Origin: Ottelia alismoides
Taxonomy: Eukaryota; Streptophyta; Magnoliopsida; Alismatales; Hydrocharitaceae
Direction of reading: 5' to 3'
NCBI GenBank assembly: GCA_037367405.1
Contig: JAZKJV010010134.1
Coordinates: forward strand, 372,001-436,000
Length of the DNA: 64,000 bases
Position 1 is the stretch's first letter. Each line of letters opens with the position of its first letter. The notes under the pieces were generated by a model, which saw only the letters and a program-made list of their open reading frames with translations, had not been told where the DNA came from and did no database searches. The position numbers and the translations under genes were made by a program. This document shows positions 17,033-27,029 of the stretch, piece by piece.

Positions 17033-18139
17033 TTACTTGATTTCCATAAAGCGAACGCAAACAGGACTCGCAACTTGGACGCTTGCAGTGGTTGGTGTTA
17101 ATTGGCCAGTTGTCGGATCGATCCGAAAGACGATCACATTGCCGCCTGATTGATTAGCGACCAACATAAACTTCCCCGTTGGGTCGATGGCAAAATTTCG
17201 CGGAGTCTTGACCCCAGCGTTCTGATGACCGACCGATTTCAGGTCACCTGTACTGGGATCGATCGAAAAGACGGCAATCGAATTGTAGGGGTCACGGTTG
17301 GAAACGTACACGAATTTTCCGTTGGGGTGAACGACTGTTTCTGCCGTGCTGCCTCCTTTTCGAACCACGTCGGAAGGTAACGTCGAGATCACTTGGCGTT
17401 GCTTCAATGTTCCTTTTTCGGCATCGTAATCACAGGCGATCAGTGTCAAATCGGATTCGCCATTCACGAAGGCTCTCTTGCCGTCGACTGACCAAGCGAA
17501 GTGCCGTGGACCAGCGCCCTTGGGCGTGTCAAATTCACTGTGTGGTGTCAGTTTGCCAGTCGATGTGTCAAAGCCATAGATGATGACTTTGTCGAGTCCC
17601 AGGTCACAACAAAGTGCGAATTTATTGGCGCGATCCAAGTGAATCGAATGGCCATTCTTCTTCGGGCCTTGATGTTGTTGGAAGGAACTCTTGGAGCTCA
17701 ATTTGCCGTCGGGCTCAATTGGAATCGAGAGGCAACTGCCGCCGGTGTAATTTGCTGCAAGTACGTTTCGTCCCGCTGCATCGACCACTAGGTGGCATGG
17801 GGCGCCACCTTGCGATGGTTGGGAATTGAGAAACGTTAGCTTGCCGATTGCTGCATCGATAGAAAAGGCACTTAGCATGGCATCCGATTCGTTAACGACA
17901 TACATGAACTTTTTGTTCGGATGGATTGCCATGAACGAGGGACTGTTTGATTCACCTGCCAACGTTGCAGGCGACAGACTGCCATCTTTCGCATTGAATT
18001 CGCATTGGTAAATGCCTTTGCTTTCCGGTCCAGTGTAAGTTCCCAAGTAGACACGAAACTTTTCTTGAGCTGGCGACGGGCTAGGTATAAGGAAAGACAA
18101 GGCAACAAGAAGGACGATGGAAAAAGGACGGACAAACAT
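17033..18139 (-). CDS. Lactonase-family beta-propeller protein, secreted
   Basis: 368 residues starting at ATG 18139; GGAG 9 bases upstream favours this over TTG 18154. Signal peptide about 1-26 (IVLLVALSFLIPSPSPAQ). The rest is the 6-phosphogluconolactonase-like (Pgl/YbhE, cycloisomerase 2) seven-bladed propeller: VYLGTYTGPESKGIYQCEF, then repeated blades with HPNKKFMYVVNE, HLVVDAAGRNVLAANY, HPNGKFVYVSNRDPYNSIAVFSID, DPTGKFMLVANQSGGNVIVFRID. In Escherichia coli YbhE/Pgl is cytoplasmic; an exported form cannot act on phosphogluconolactone in the cytoplasm, so the substrate is unknown. Upstream is the tandem REP-like array. Confidence 0.9.
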   Translation of the reverse strand: MFVRPFSIVLLVALSFLIPSPSPAQEKFRVYLGTYTGPESKGIYQCEFNAKDGSLSPATLAGESNSPSFMAIHPNKKFMYVVNESDAMLSAFSIDAAIGKLTFLNSQPSQGGAPCHLVVDAAGRNVLAANYTGGSCLSIPIEPDGKLSSKSSFQQHQGPKKNGHSIHLDRANKFALCCDLGLDKVIIYGFDTSTGKLTPHSEFDTPKGAGPRHFAWSVDGKRAFVNGESDLTLIACDYDAEKGTLKQRQVISTLPSDVVRKGGSTAETVVHPNGKFVYVSNRDPYNSIAVFSIDPSTGDLKSVGHQNAGVKTPRNFAIDPTGKFMLVANQSGGNVIVFRIDPTTGQLTPTTASVQVASPVCVRFMEIK

Positions 18140-18173
18140 TGGTAGGAGCTCCAAGTATGGTGGGGTTTTAGTT

Positions 18174-18328
18174 TTGCCACGTCGCTTCGCGGCGTGATTT
18201 AGTGTGCCACGACGCTCCGCGGCGTGAATTAGTGTGCCACGACGCTCCGCGGCGTGATTTAGTGTGCCACGACGCTCCGCGGCGTGATTTTTCTATTTGT
18301 TCGCGTCGACGGAGCGACGCGGCACACT
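18174..18328. repeat. REP-like array: four 30-bp units plus one inverted unit
   Basis: Four head-to-tail units GTGCCACGACGCTCCGCGGC + GTGATTTAGT (30 bases, in two parts) start at 18174, 18204, 18234 and 18264; the first is a little diverged (GTCGCTTCGCGGCG). A fifth unit in reverse, of the GCGTCGACGGAGCGACGC type, is at 18301-18328 and ends 2 bases before the stop codon of the DUF4013 gene. Units abut directly without unique spacers. Confidence 0.9.
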
Positions 18329-18330
18329 CA

Positions 18331-19074
18331 TTAGACCACAGTTGCGTCGATTACGAGGTCCTGGGGCGGAGGAACAGGCTCGCCGCCGCGAATTAAAAAC
18401 AGTTCGTAGAACTGCGAAAGCAGATTCAAAGCCGCCGAAGCTGCAATAGCAACGGCTGGAAAAACTCCCACGAAACATAGAACCAGACCAACTGCATACA
18501 TACCGATGAAAAGGACGATCATCAATAACATCGCCGCAAGCAGGTCTTTCCACATCAGTCTCAAGAAACTCTTGATCCAAGGAATATCGAAAGACTTTGC
18601 AAAGTCTTGACAAATCATGGCTCGAATGGTGATCGGAATGAGAATCAAATTCGAGAGAATGATCGTGCAAAAAAGAAGCGGAATAAAAATTAGCAACACT
18701 ATAGGTGGCCCGGCTTCACCGATATTGGCGGCGATGGCCATTCCAATGAGCATTAGAAAAATTACAGGCAACATGGTTACAATCGCTAACCCAAGCGAAG
18801 CAATCATTTGAACCAGGAATGGCCAAAGGCCTTTCATGAATAGGTTACCCAAATTTCCGGAATCGATATCGGGGTGCTTGTATTCTGGCCGCCCAGCCCT
18901 TGCTTGTATGACTTGTGCACCGTAGCCGAAAATGAAGATGTTTCCTATGACGCTCAACAGCGTTGCTAGGGACAGCCACATGATATTGACCATCCAGTTG
19001 GGGCTTTGGAACACCGCGTTTATGGCTCGGATGGGTGAGACTTTAAAGGACTGCTGATCGTAAACGCTGCTCAT
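18331..19074 (-). CDS. DUF4013 membrane protein
   Basis: 247 residues with about five to six membrane segments: about 27-48 (NIMWLSLATLLSVIGNIFIFG), 85-120 (ASLGLAIVTMLPVIFLMLIGMAI), 125-150 (PPIVLLIFIPLLFCTIILSNLIL), 185-215 (LLAAMLLMIVLFIGMYAVGLVLC) and 215-235. The N-terminal pattern (inner-membrane start, a GYGAQVIQARAGRPEYKHP loop) is that of DUF4013, a family of unknown function in archaea and bacteria. Lone gene, inner membrane. Its stop is adjacent to a REP-like unit. Confidence 0.75.
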   Translation of the reverse strand: MSSVYDQQSFKVSPIRAINAVFQSPNWMVNIMWLSLATLLSVIGNIFIFGYGAQVIQARAGRPEYKHPDIDSGNLGNLFMKGLWPFLVQMIASLGLAIVTMLPVIFLMLIGMAIAANIGEAGPPIVLLIFIPLLFCTIILSNLILIPITIRAMICQDFAKSFDIPWIKSFLRLMWKDLLAAMLLMIVLFIGMYAVGLVLCFVGVFPAVAIAASAALNLLSQFYELFLIRGGEPVPPPQDLVIDATVV

Positions 19075-19195
19075 TGCTTTTTCCCAGAACTATGAAAGAC
19101 TCGTTCAGTCGTTGCAGGTAAATCTTACACTTTAGGATTCGTAAGATGTTAACAGTTATTCGTACATGCATGGGTGCTTTGAAGAGAATTGCGCT

Positions 19196-19605
19196 GTAGG
19201 CCGATTTCTCCGAAATCGGCGAGCGCTGTAACCCTCTCCGCTCGTGTACCTCGCGACTCTCCCAGAGAGGTCGTGCGGTTTTTAAGCTGGTTTACGCGAA
19301 GGATTTATGCCAAACCCTCACGTTTCGGGAGGGGCGGACATGTCAGCGGCCGGGGAAGGCTTGCCTTGTCGATCCGCAACGACCCCTCTCCGCTCGTGTA
19401 CCTCGCGACTCTCCCAGAGGGAGAGTTGGTTAAAGCGTTAGTCTGTAACAACTCAAAAACCGCACGACCTCCAGAGGGAGAGTGGGGTAAACGGCGTAGC
19501 AACTTAAGAACCGGACACGACGCTCTCCGATTTCGGAGAAATCGGCCTACAGAGAAATCGGACTACACTCGTTCCGCCTTCGGAGAAATCGGCCTACGGG
19601 AGGAG
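19196..19605. repeat. Cluster of CCGATTTC hairpins and a 125-bp interspersed repeat
   Basis: In the 19075-19790 gap: a full CCGATTTCTCCGAAATCGG unit at 19196-19230; two partial CTCTCCGCTCGTGTACCTCG stretches at 19233 and 19385; a longer repeat at 19307-19431 (ATGCCAAACCC ... GAGAGTTGG) that recurs at 52614-52738; and three more GGAGAAATCGG units between 19525 and 19605. Frames open across it are artefacts of the repeats. No promoter for the giant gene could be named. Confidence 0.8.
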
Positions 19606-19790
19606 GTCCGGAACAGCCTGCCCCTGCTTTGGGTGCAAGCCACTTGCATGGAAGTAGTGGCCCAGCCAATCCTTCTGTGCCAGAACGCTCATTGAGTGGT
19701 TGACACTTTTCGATCCATCTTCTAGCCTGGCGCACCCTCGCCACTGTGCGTAGATCGATTTTCTCAATTTCATTCATTCCAGAGCAAGCA

Positions 19791-22700
19791 ATGCGCCAAA
19801 AGAACCGCCGCAACAAGAGCAACCATCGTCGACTGGTCATTGAAAGTCTTGAGAGCCGAAAGGTATTGGCCGTCGCAATCGTCAAGGACCTGAATGACAA
19901 CAATGCCGCTCAAGCTCCTGGTCAAATGACCACCGTTGGTGCTCTGACCTTTTTCACGATGCTCGATCAAAACGGCGAGGAGTTATGGAAAACCGATGGT
20001 ACGCCGGGCGGAACTAGCCTAGTCAAGGATATTTATGTTGGCGCAAGTTCATCAAGTCCGCAAAACCTAACCAATGTCAACGGCACACTCTACTTCGTGG
20101 CGACTACTCAATCAGAAGGTCGCGAGTTGTGGAAGAGCGACGGTACTGCCGCCGGGACTCAAATTGTCAAAGATATCGTTCCCGGATCTGCGGGCAGTTA
20201 TGTAACCGATCTTACCAATGTCAATGGAACACTTTACTTCACCGCAGCAAACAATGTGGGGGCTTATCCACTTTGGAAGAGCGATGGGACAGACGCGGGA
20301 ACGAGTGCGTTTCATAATTTCGCATCGCTGGACAAACCGTCCTCATTTGTAGCTCTTGGCAGCAAGATGTATTTTCTGCAAGTCACGGCCGCAAATGGAC
20401 AAGAACTTTGGGTAACCGATGGTACAAGTGCTGGCACAAGCCTGGTTCGCGACATACGACCTGGTACGAGTTCCTCCAGCATTCGCGAAATGACCGCTTC
20501 GGGATCACGATTGTATTTTGTTGCCAATAATGGAACGAACGGTAACGAAGTTTGGCGAAGCGAAGGTACATTGGCGACTACCGTCATTCTGCGAGATCTG
20601 GAAACTGGAGCAGCTAGTAGTGACCCGGCTTACCTAACCGACGTGAACGGTACGCTGATGTTTGCGGCAACCAATAGTGCCCAGGGTGGCCGTGAGCTTT
20701 ACAAGAGTGCTCCTTCGACAGCCAGTCGCGTCAAAGACATCAACGCCGGACCAGGCGGTTCGAGTCCCCAAAATTTAGTCAACGTTAGCGGAACGCTTTA
20801 CTTTAGTGCCGCGAGCGCCGGAGCAGGTCCGGAACTTTGGAAGAGTGATGGTACGGACTCAGGAACCGTATCCATTGAACTCGAGCCGGGATCGGCCGGC
20901 ATTTATCCTCGCGATCTCACCAACGTTGGAGGTACGGTCTACTTTTCGAAGTTCGACCATACTTCTGGATCGTACGATCTATGGAAGAGCAACGGTACGC
21001 TTGCTGGGACGTCTTTGGTAAAGGACCTGGATACCGTTGTCCCAGGTGGTCAAGTACAAAGTCGCACGGCTGTGGCCGATAAGTTCTTGTTTACCCTGAG
21101 TGGTTCGGGGCAGATTTGGGCTTCAATCGGAACTTCGGCAGGCACTATCCCTGTCACGAACAACGTTCGAACCAATAGCTCATATCCGAACCTTTTATCT
21201 GCTGCTAATAACAAACTGGCGTTCACCATTTTGGTTACTCCCGATTTGTATTTCTCCGACGGAACGGAGTTGGGGACAACTTCGGTGACCATACCCGGCG
21301 GCTTTCTGGCCAACGTGACTCCGGCCTACATGGGGTCGTTCTTCTACTTTTCGGCCTACGAACCAAATACTGGGTATGAACTATGGCGATCTGATGGTAC
21401 GGTCGCAGGCACAACTTTGGTAAAGGACATTAGACCAGGCACAGGTTATGGATCGCCAGATGCCCTGACCGTTGTAGGCAACAAGCTGTTTTTTGTCGCA
21501 GACAATGGTGTGCTTGGCCGAGAACTTTGGGTTTCCGATGGCACGACCGGTGGCACACAGTTGGTAAAGAACATTCGTGCCGGTAGTCCATCTTCGTCGC
21601 CCCAATCATTGACCAACGTCAATGGAACGCTATTTTTCACCGCTGATAGTTCGACTGGTTCGAATGACCGCGAGTTGTACAAGTCGGATGGGACCGAGGC
21701 AGGAACCGGCAAGGTCCTCGATATCTCGACCACTGGCAGTTCATTCCCCGGCGAACTAACTGAACTCGACGGAAAAGTGTATTTTGCGGCCAGCAATTCT
21801 GCTGGTGATCGAGAACTGTGGGCTAGCGATGGTACAGCCGCAGGTACGTCGCTGGTAAAGAATATCGCAACCAATTTTGGATCCAATCCATCCGAGCTGA
21901 CCCGAGTGGGATCGCAAATTTTCTTCAGCGCGCGAGCCGATATCGAAGCCGCGTTACCCGATGTCGGGCTTGAACTTTGGAAAACCGATGGAACGACTGG
22001 AGGCACAGTTCTGGTTGCAAACATTGAAGCCACCAATGGATATAGTTCCTACCCAACTGCATTGACGGCTGTTGGAAACAAGTTGTTCTTTACAGCTTAT
22101 TCCGAGAACAATTCGAAGAACGCATTATGGGTTAGTGATGGAACAGCGGCTGGTACAACACTGGTTGCGGATCTCGCACCCGATACGAACGAGAATTTCT
22201 CGGGATTGACGGAGTTCTCTGGAAAACTCATCTTTTCTGCTAATGATACCGTGCACGGCCAAGAGCTTTGGATGAGCGATGGTACTCCTTCAGGCACAGT
22301 GCTTTTGAAAGACCTTTGGAACTCGGGGACTGCCAGTTCTGATCCAAGCCGATTGACCGTCGTCCAAGACCAATTGTTCTTCGCAGCCAATGACGGTCGA
22401 CTGGGTGTGGAGCTGTGGAAGTTCACTTTCCCCATTGTCGCCAGCAGCGCGAATTCAGTTACTGCCGTTGAAGGATCGACCGCAACCAACAGTGGATCAC
22501 TGAAGTACTCAAGCTCGATTTCAGCAAGCTATGGCACTGTTACCAACAATGGTAATGGTACATGGAGCTGGAGTGGTGCGGCTTCAGATGGACCGGCCAC
22601 GATTCCAGTTACCATCACTGTGACCGATATTGACGGCTTAACTGCGACCAGTTCCTTCGATGTAGTCGTCACGAATGCACCGCCCGTTGTTGGCGCAAAT

Positions 22701-25700
22701 TCCGCGACCGTTTCGGCCAACGAAGGTAGTGTCGCAACGAACAGCGGTACCTATTCCGATCCAGGTGTGGATACTGTAACTCTATCGGCTTCGATTGGAA
22801 CGATCGTCGACAATGGGAATGGTACTTGGAGTTGGTCGCTTACAACCACCGATGGCAACGCAACGGACACCGTGACCATTACCGCAACCGACTCCGATGG
22901 TGCATCCAGTACGATTTCATTCAGCTTGCAAACTTTGAATGTTGCACCTTCCGTCGCCGCCAACAGTGCAACTGTAACGGTTGATGAAGGCTCGACAGCA
23001 ACGATGGGTGGCACAGCCAGCGATCCGGGTGTTGATACCATCACTCTCTCAGCATCGTTCGGAACGATTGTCGATAACGGCGATGGCACTTGGTCATGGT
23101 CAGCAGCGACCAGCGATGGACCCGACGATTCACAAACGGTCACGATCACTGCGACCGATTCGGATGGCAGTTCCAGTTCGACAACTTTCCAATTGATCGT
23201 CAACAATGTTGCTCCAGTTGTTGTAGCCAACTCGGCTTCAGTTACGGTCGACGAAGGAAGCACCGCGAATAACACTGGAACGGTTTCCGACATTGGCGGC
23301 GATTCTGTAGCGTTGTCCGCATCTTTTGGAACCGTGGTAAACAATGGCGACGGCACTTGGTCTTGGTCAGCCGCAACGAACGATGGACCAGACCAATCGC
23401 AAACGGTCACGATTACTGCCACCGATTCGGATGGCGCAATCAGTTCAACAACATTCGATCTGCAAGTTACCAATGTTGCCCCATCGGTCTCCGCTAACAC
23501 AGCAACCGTAACTGGCGATGAAGGTACTACGGTAACAAACGCAGGTACTTATAGTGACGTCGGCCTCGATACCGTTTCGCTAACGGCGTCGTTTGGCGAT
23601 ATTGTTAACAATGGTGATGGCACATGGTCATGGTCAGCGGCAACGAACGATGGCCCCGATCAATCGCAAGTGATCACGATCACCGCTACGGATTCGGATG
23701 GCGCATCGAGTACAACGACTTTTGATTTGCAAGTCACCAACGTAGCACCGACAATCGCCGTCAATGCGGCGACGGTTTCGGCAACTGAAGGTTCTCAGGC
23801 AACCAACTCGGGCACATTTGCGGATGTTGGGCTCGATACAGTCACACTGTCTGCCTCCTACGGCACAGTTGTCGACAATGGTGACGGGACTTGGAGTTGG
23901 TCGGTGACACCTGCCGACGGACCAGACGACTCGCAAACGGTTACAGTGACCGCCACCGATTCGGATGGGGCAACCGTGTCAACCAGCTTTACGCTGACCG
24001 TGGATAACGCGGCACCAACGATTGCCGCCACCAATGCTACTGTTGTTGTTAATCAGGCGGCTACGGCATCGAACAGTGGCACTTACTCGGATGCTGGAGT
24101 TGACGGAGTTACGCTTTCGTTGTCTCCAGTTGATTTCGGTACGCTGGTAGACAACGGCAATGGCACGTGGGGCTGGAGCTACTACAACATCGCTTTGCTT
24201 GCTGCACCGGTGAATGTAACCGTTACAGCGACCGATAGCGACGGTGCAAGTTCATCGGTAACTTTTGTGGCGCAACCCGGCAGTTGCTCGACACAAGTGC
24301 TAAACACGCTGGATTCCGGTGATGGATCCCTGCGAGCCGCGCTTAGTTGCAGCAATTCGTTAGTTGGTGTGCAAACCGTATCTTTCGCAGTACCAGGCGC
24401 TGGCCCGCAAACAATCGATGCACTATCGGCGTTGCCGTTTGTTACCGATACCGTAATCATTGACGGCACTACACAACCGGGATACGCGGGATCGCCGCTG
24501 ATTTACATCAATGGGCTGGCCGTTCTGGCAACATCCACCGATGGACTTCGCATCCAGGCCGCCAACAGTTCTGTCTTGGGTTTGGCAGTTGGAAACTTCA
24601 CTGGTGACGGTATCGAGGTTTCAGGGGCGAATGGTGTGACTATTCGCAATAACTATGTGGGACTGACGGCTAGCGGTTTGGCAGCCGGCAACAAGAGCGT
24701 TGGCTTGCGAATCAACAACGCCAGCAACGCGACGATCGATGGCAATGTTATCAGTAGGAACGTGAGTGCTGGTGTGATCATTAGCGGTGCGTCCAGTACA
24801 GCTAACTTGGTCAAGAACAATCGCGTTGGTACGAACCCAGCTGGAACAGTCGCACTTGGTAACGGATCTGGTGTTCTCGTTCAATCGGCGGGCAATATCA
24901 TTGGCCAGCCTGGAGCCGGAAATATCATTTCGGGCAACACCGGTACCGGACTTTCGATCTCAGTTGCAACTGCCACCAACAATACCGTTCAAGGCAATCG
25001 AATTGGAACAAAGCTGGATGGCAATAGTGGGTTGCCCAATGGTACTTATGGAGTCTTGATTCGGTCGCAAGGGAATCAGATCGGTGGCGATCAATCGCTT
25101 GGTCAAGGCAATTTGATTTCAGGCAACCGTTCCCATGGACTGGTTCTCAGCGGTGGGAACTCGAACTTCATTGAAGGTAACTTCATTGGTACGAATCTGC
25201 TTGGAGACGCAGCGGTGCCCAACGGTGCTTTTGGTGTCTACTTAGCGGGTGCAGCCAACAACTTCATGGGCAGTTTAGCGCCCGGCAAGGGCAACGTCAT
25301 ATCCGGTAATGCTCAAACTGGCATGATTGTTTCCGGGCCGACATCGGTTGGCAATTTGATTCAAGGCAATTACATCGGCACTAGTGCTGACGGCATGTCT
25401 GACCTTGGCAATGGCGGCAACGGGATCAACTTGCGAGCGAGTGCGCGCAGCAATCAGATCGTCAGGAATGTTACGTCCGGAAACTCAGCGGCAGGTATTG
25501 CCATCACGGAAGCCACAACGCAGCTCAATACCTTGAAGGGCAATTTGATCGGAGTTGATAAACTGGGTTCCAGCGTAATACCAAACGGTACATTCGGAAT
25601 CTTGATCAGGGCCAAGAACAACGTGATCGGTGGACTGGGCGCGAACGATGGCAATCTCATTACTGGTTCAACTCGCGGGATTGCGATCAGCGATGCAACA

Positions 25701-26696
25701 GCCACCAACAATACGATCCTGGGTAATACGATTGGTGGCCCCGCATTTCCGCCGATGAGCACTGGGATCTTTATCAGCACCGGTGCAACGAACAATACCA
25801 TTGGACCAGCGAACACGATCGCTTACAACGTCACCGGCATTCGAAGCTCCACGGGAGGCAATGGCAACCGGATAACCGAGAATCTAATCTATAGCAATTC
25901 AACGATTGGTATTGATTTGGGAGGAACCGGACCGACTTCCAATGACGTTGGTGATGCCGACGTAGGCGCCAACCAGCTGCAGAATTGGCCGCAACTGCAG
26001 TCTCCAGTCAATCGACTCGGCAACGATCTAGGCATTACCTATCTGGTCTCTTCACTTCCGGCGAACGCAACCTTCCCATTGACCATTGAGTTTTTCAAAG
26101 ATAACGGAGTTGGGCAGGGTTCGGTTTTCTTGGGTTCTGACATTTACACGGAAGCGGATCGGTTGGCGGTTAACAAAGCGATTGTTCTATTCGGGGCAGG
26201 TGCATTGGCATTCAATGGAGATTTCGTTACTGCTACCGCGACCGATTTGAATGGAAATACTTCAGAATTCTCAGCGTCCGTATTGATCGGCTTTCCGCTC
26301 AACTTGAACTTGTCAAACTCCATGGCAGGTGCTCGTTCACCGATGGATGTCAAATCCGATGGAGAGATCACGCCGCTGGACGTGTTGCAAGTGATCACGT
26401 ATCTGCAATATCCATCGCAAACATCTTCTGGAGAAAGTTCGATTGGTCGAGTTCGTGGTGACGTGAACGGTGACAACCAGGTCACACCACTAGACGCGCT
26501 GTTGATCATCGACTGGTTGAACAAGCGTACAACGGCTGAGCCGAGTGTGATTGCTTCGAACATCGTCGGCGAAGATTTTGGATTGGACGACACTTCGCTC
26601 CCAGCTGAAGGTGAGTCACAGTTGACTTCACCGGTCGATCAATTCTTTGCTGAGTTGGACGAATCTCTGCAGAAGTTGAAAAAGCAAAGAGTGTAG
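19791..26696 (+). CDS. Giant secreted ELWxxDGT / Ig-like / beta-helix / dockerin protein
   Basis: 2301 residues from ATG 19791 (a GTG at 19746 is in frame but less likely). The N-terminus MRQKNRRNKSNHRRLVIESLESRKVLA is the LESR-type leader of large planctomycete exported proteins. About 25-880: some 17 ELWxSDGT-type repeats (propeller). About 882-1498: seven tandem Ig/cadherin-like repeats of about 85 residues (NSATVxxxEGS ... GTWSWSxxxxDGP ... TITATDSDG). About 1500-2046: right-handed beta-helix with NVISGN/NYIGT repeats, opened by NTLDSGDGSLRAAL. About 2181-2246: two dockerin type I-like Ca loops (SDGEITPLDVLQVI, VNGDNQVTPLDALLIIDWL). Likely a cell-surface or released adhesin or matrix protein. 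No cohesin gene nearby. The tail about 2247-2301 is acidic. Confidence 0.93.
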   Translation: MRQKNRRNKSNHRRLVIESLESRKVLAVAIVKDLNDNNAAQAPGQMTTVGALTFFTMLDQNGEELWKTDGTPGGTSLVKDIYVGASSSSPQNLTNVNGTLYFVATTQSEGRELWKSDGTAAGTQIVKDIVPGSAGSYVTDLTNVNGTLYFTAANNVGAYPLWKSDGTDAGTSAFHNFASLDKPSSFVALGSKMYFLQVTAANGQELWVTDGTSAGTSLVRDIRPGTSSSSIREMTASGSRLYFVANNGTNGNEVWRSEGTLATTVILRDLETGAASSDPAYLTDVNGTLMFAATNSAQGGRELYKSAPSTASRVKDINAGPGGSSPQNLVNVSGTLYFSAASAGAGPELWKSDGTDSGTVSIELEPGSAGIYPRDLTNVGGTVYFSKFDHTSGSYDLWKSNGTLAGTSLVKDLDTVVPGGQVQSRTAVADKFLFTLSGSGQIWASIGTSAGTIPVTNNVRTNSSYPNLLSAANNKLAFTILVTPDLYFSDGTELGTTSVTIPGGFLANVTPAYMGSFFYFSAYEPNTGYELWRSDGTVAGTTLVKDIRPGTGYGSPDALTVVGNKLFFVADNGVLGRELWVSDGTTGGTQLVKNIRAGSPSSSPQSLTNVNGTLFFTADSSTGSNDRELYKSDGTEAGTGKVLDISTTGSSFPGELTELDGKVYFAASNSAGDRELWASDGTAAGTSLVKNIATNFGSNPSELTRVGSQIFFSARADIEAALPDVGLELWKTDGTTGGTVLVANIEATNGYSSYPTALTAVGNKLFFTAYSENNSKNALWVSDGTAAGTTLVADLAPDTNENFSGLTEFSGKLIFSANDTVHGQELWMSDGTPSGTVLLKDLWNSGTASSDPSRLTVVQDQLFFAANDGRLGVELWKFTFPIVASSANSVTAVEGSTATNSGSLKYSSSISASYGTVTNNGNGTWSWSGAASDGPATIPVTITVTDIDGLTATSSFDVVVTNAPPVVGANSATVSANEGSVATNSGTYSDPGVDTVTLSASIGTIVDNGNGTWSWSLTTTDGNATDTVTITATDSDGASSTISFSLQTLNVAPSVAANSATVTVDEGSTATMGGTASDPGVDTITLSASFGTIVDNGDGTWSWSAATSDGPDDSQTVTITATDSDGSSSSTTFQLIVNNVAPVVVANSASVTVDEGSTANNTGTVSDIGGDSVALSASFGTVVNNGDGTWSWSAATNDGPDQSQTVTITATDSDGAISSTTFDLQVTNVAPSVSANTATVTGDEGTTVTNAGTYSDVGLDTVSLTASFGDIVNNGDGTWSWSAATNDGPDQSQVITITATDSDGASSTTTFDLQVTNVAPTIAVNAATVSATEGSQATNSGTFADVGLDTVTLSASYGTVVDNGDGTWSWSVTPADGPDDSQTVTVTATDSDGATVSTSFTLTVDNAAPTIAATNATVVVNQAATASNSGTYSDAGVDGVTLSLSPVDFGTLVDNGNGTWGWSYYNIALLAAPVNVTVTATDSDGASSSVTFVAQPGSCSTQVLNTLDSGDGSLRAALSCSNSLVGVQTVSFAVPGAGPQTIDALSALPFVTDTVIIDGTTQPGYAGSPLIYINGLAVLATSTDGLRIQAANSSVLGLAVGNFTGDGIEVSGANGVTIRNNYVGLTASGLAAGNKSVGLRINNASNATIDGNVISRNVSAGVIISGASSTANLVKNNRVGTNPAGTVALGNGSGVLVQSAGNIIGQPGAGNIISGNTGTGLSISVATATNNTVQGNRIGTKLDGNSGLPNGTYGVLIRSQGNQIGGDQSLGQGNLISGNRSHGLVLSGGNSNFIEGNFIGTNLLGDAAVPNGAFGVYLAGAANNFMGSLAPGKGNVISGNAQTGMIVSGPTSVGNLIQGNYIGTSADGMSDLGNGGNGINLRASARSNQIVRNVTSGNSAAGIAITEATTQLNTLKGNLIGVDKLGSSVIPNGTFGILIRAKNNVIGGLGANDGNLITGSTRGIAISDATATNNTILGNTIGGPAFPPMSTGIFISTGATNNTIGPANTIAYNVTGIRSSTGGNGNRITENLIYSNSTIGIDLGGTGPTSNDVGDADVGANQLQNWPQLQSPVNRLGNDLGITYLVSSLPANATFPLTIEFFKDNGVGQGSVFLGSDIYTEADRLAVNKAIVLFGAGALAFNGDFVTATATDLNGNTSEFSASVLIGFPLNLNLSNSMAGARSPMDVKSDGEITPLDVLQVITYLQYPSQTSSGESSIGRVRGDVNGDNQVTPLDALLIIDWLNKRTTAEPSVIASNIVGEDFGLDDTSLPAEGESQLTSPVDQFFAELDESLQKLKKQRV
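22437..24285 (+). repeat. Seven tandem about 255-bp coding repeats in the giant gene
   Basis: The Ig-like units begin at NSVTAVEGS, NSATVSANEGS, NSATVTVDEGS, NSASVTVDEGS, NTATVTGDEGT, NAATVSATEGS and NATVVVNQAA. The central units (about 22930-23960) keep near-identical DNA over stretches such as GGCGATGGCACTTGGTC and CAAACGGTCACGAT, which points to recent unit duplication, so copy number may vary between strains. Confidence 0.8.
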
Positions 26697-26738
26697 TGAT
26701 TGCGCTCCCGTTTTGGGCGTTTCGGGGAGGGGCGACTC

Positions 26739-26958
26739 CACTGCTCCAAACTTCTTTGCGACGATTCTGGCGAGAAAATGGGAGGGCGACGCTCCTGCGG
26801 AGCCTCTATTCTCCGCCGCCTCAGGTTCACAAGCAGTTTTTTCTCGCATCACTTGCTTGTGAACGTTAGGTGGCGGACGGAAGAAGCTCGGCAGGAGCCT
26901 CGCCCTCCCGTCTCGCATTTTCGTTTATCAAATTAAGGTCAAAGATGTTTAGAGCGTG
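26739..26958 (+). mobile_element. MITE copy 3, diverged, no clear target duplication
   Basis: Same 220-bp architecture and orientation as copy 1: GGGAGGGCGACGCTCCTGCG on the left, CACAAGCA ... TGCTTGTGAACGTTAG in the centre, and GGCAGGAGCCTCGCCCTCCC then GATGTTTAGAGCGTG on the right. The left end has decayed to CACTGCTCCAAACTTC, and the 9-base flanks do not match, so this is an older insertion. It lies 42 bases past the stop of the giant gene and fills most of the gap to 27030. Confidence 0.8.
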
Positions 26959-27029
26959 GCACACAAATCCAACACGTGCAACATCAAAACTACCACCGCC
27001 ACAGGCACATTAGAAACACGAACCAGTTT

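Noticed and set aside
18174..18293. Possible CRISPR array with 30-bp repeats
   Set aside because: Units are contiguous with no spacers.
19189..19695. 168-residue open frame
   Set aside because: It is made entirely of interspersed repeats and hairpin units; the composition is not protein-like.
22751..23500. 249-residue minus-strand frame inside the giant gene
   Set aside because: It is the opposite-strand shadow of the tandem Ig-like repeats.
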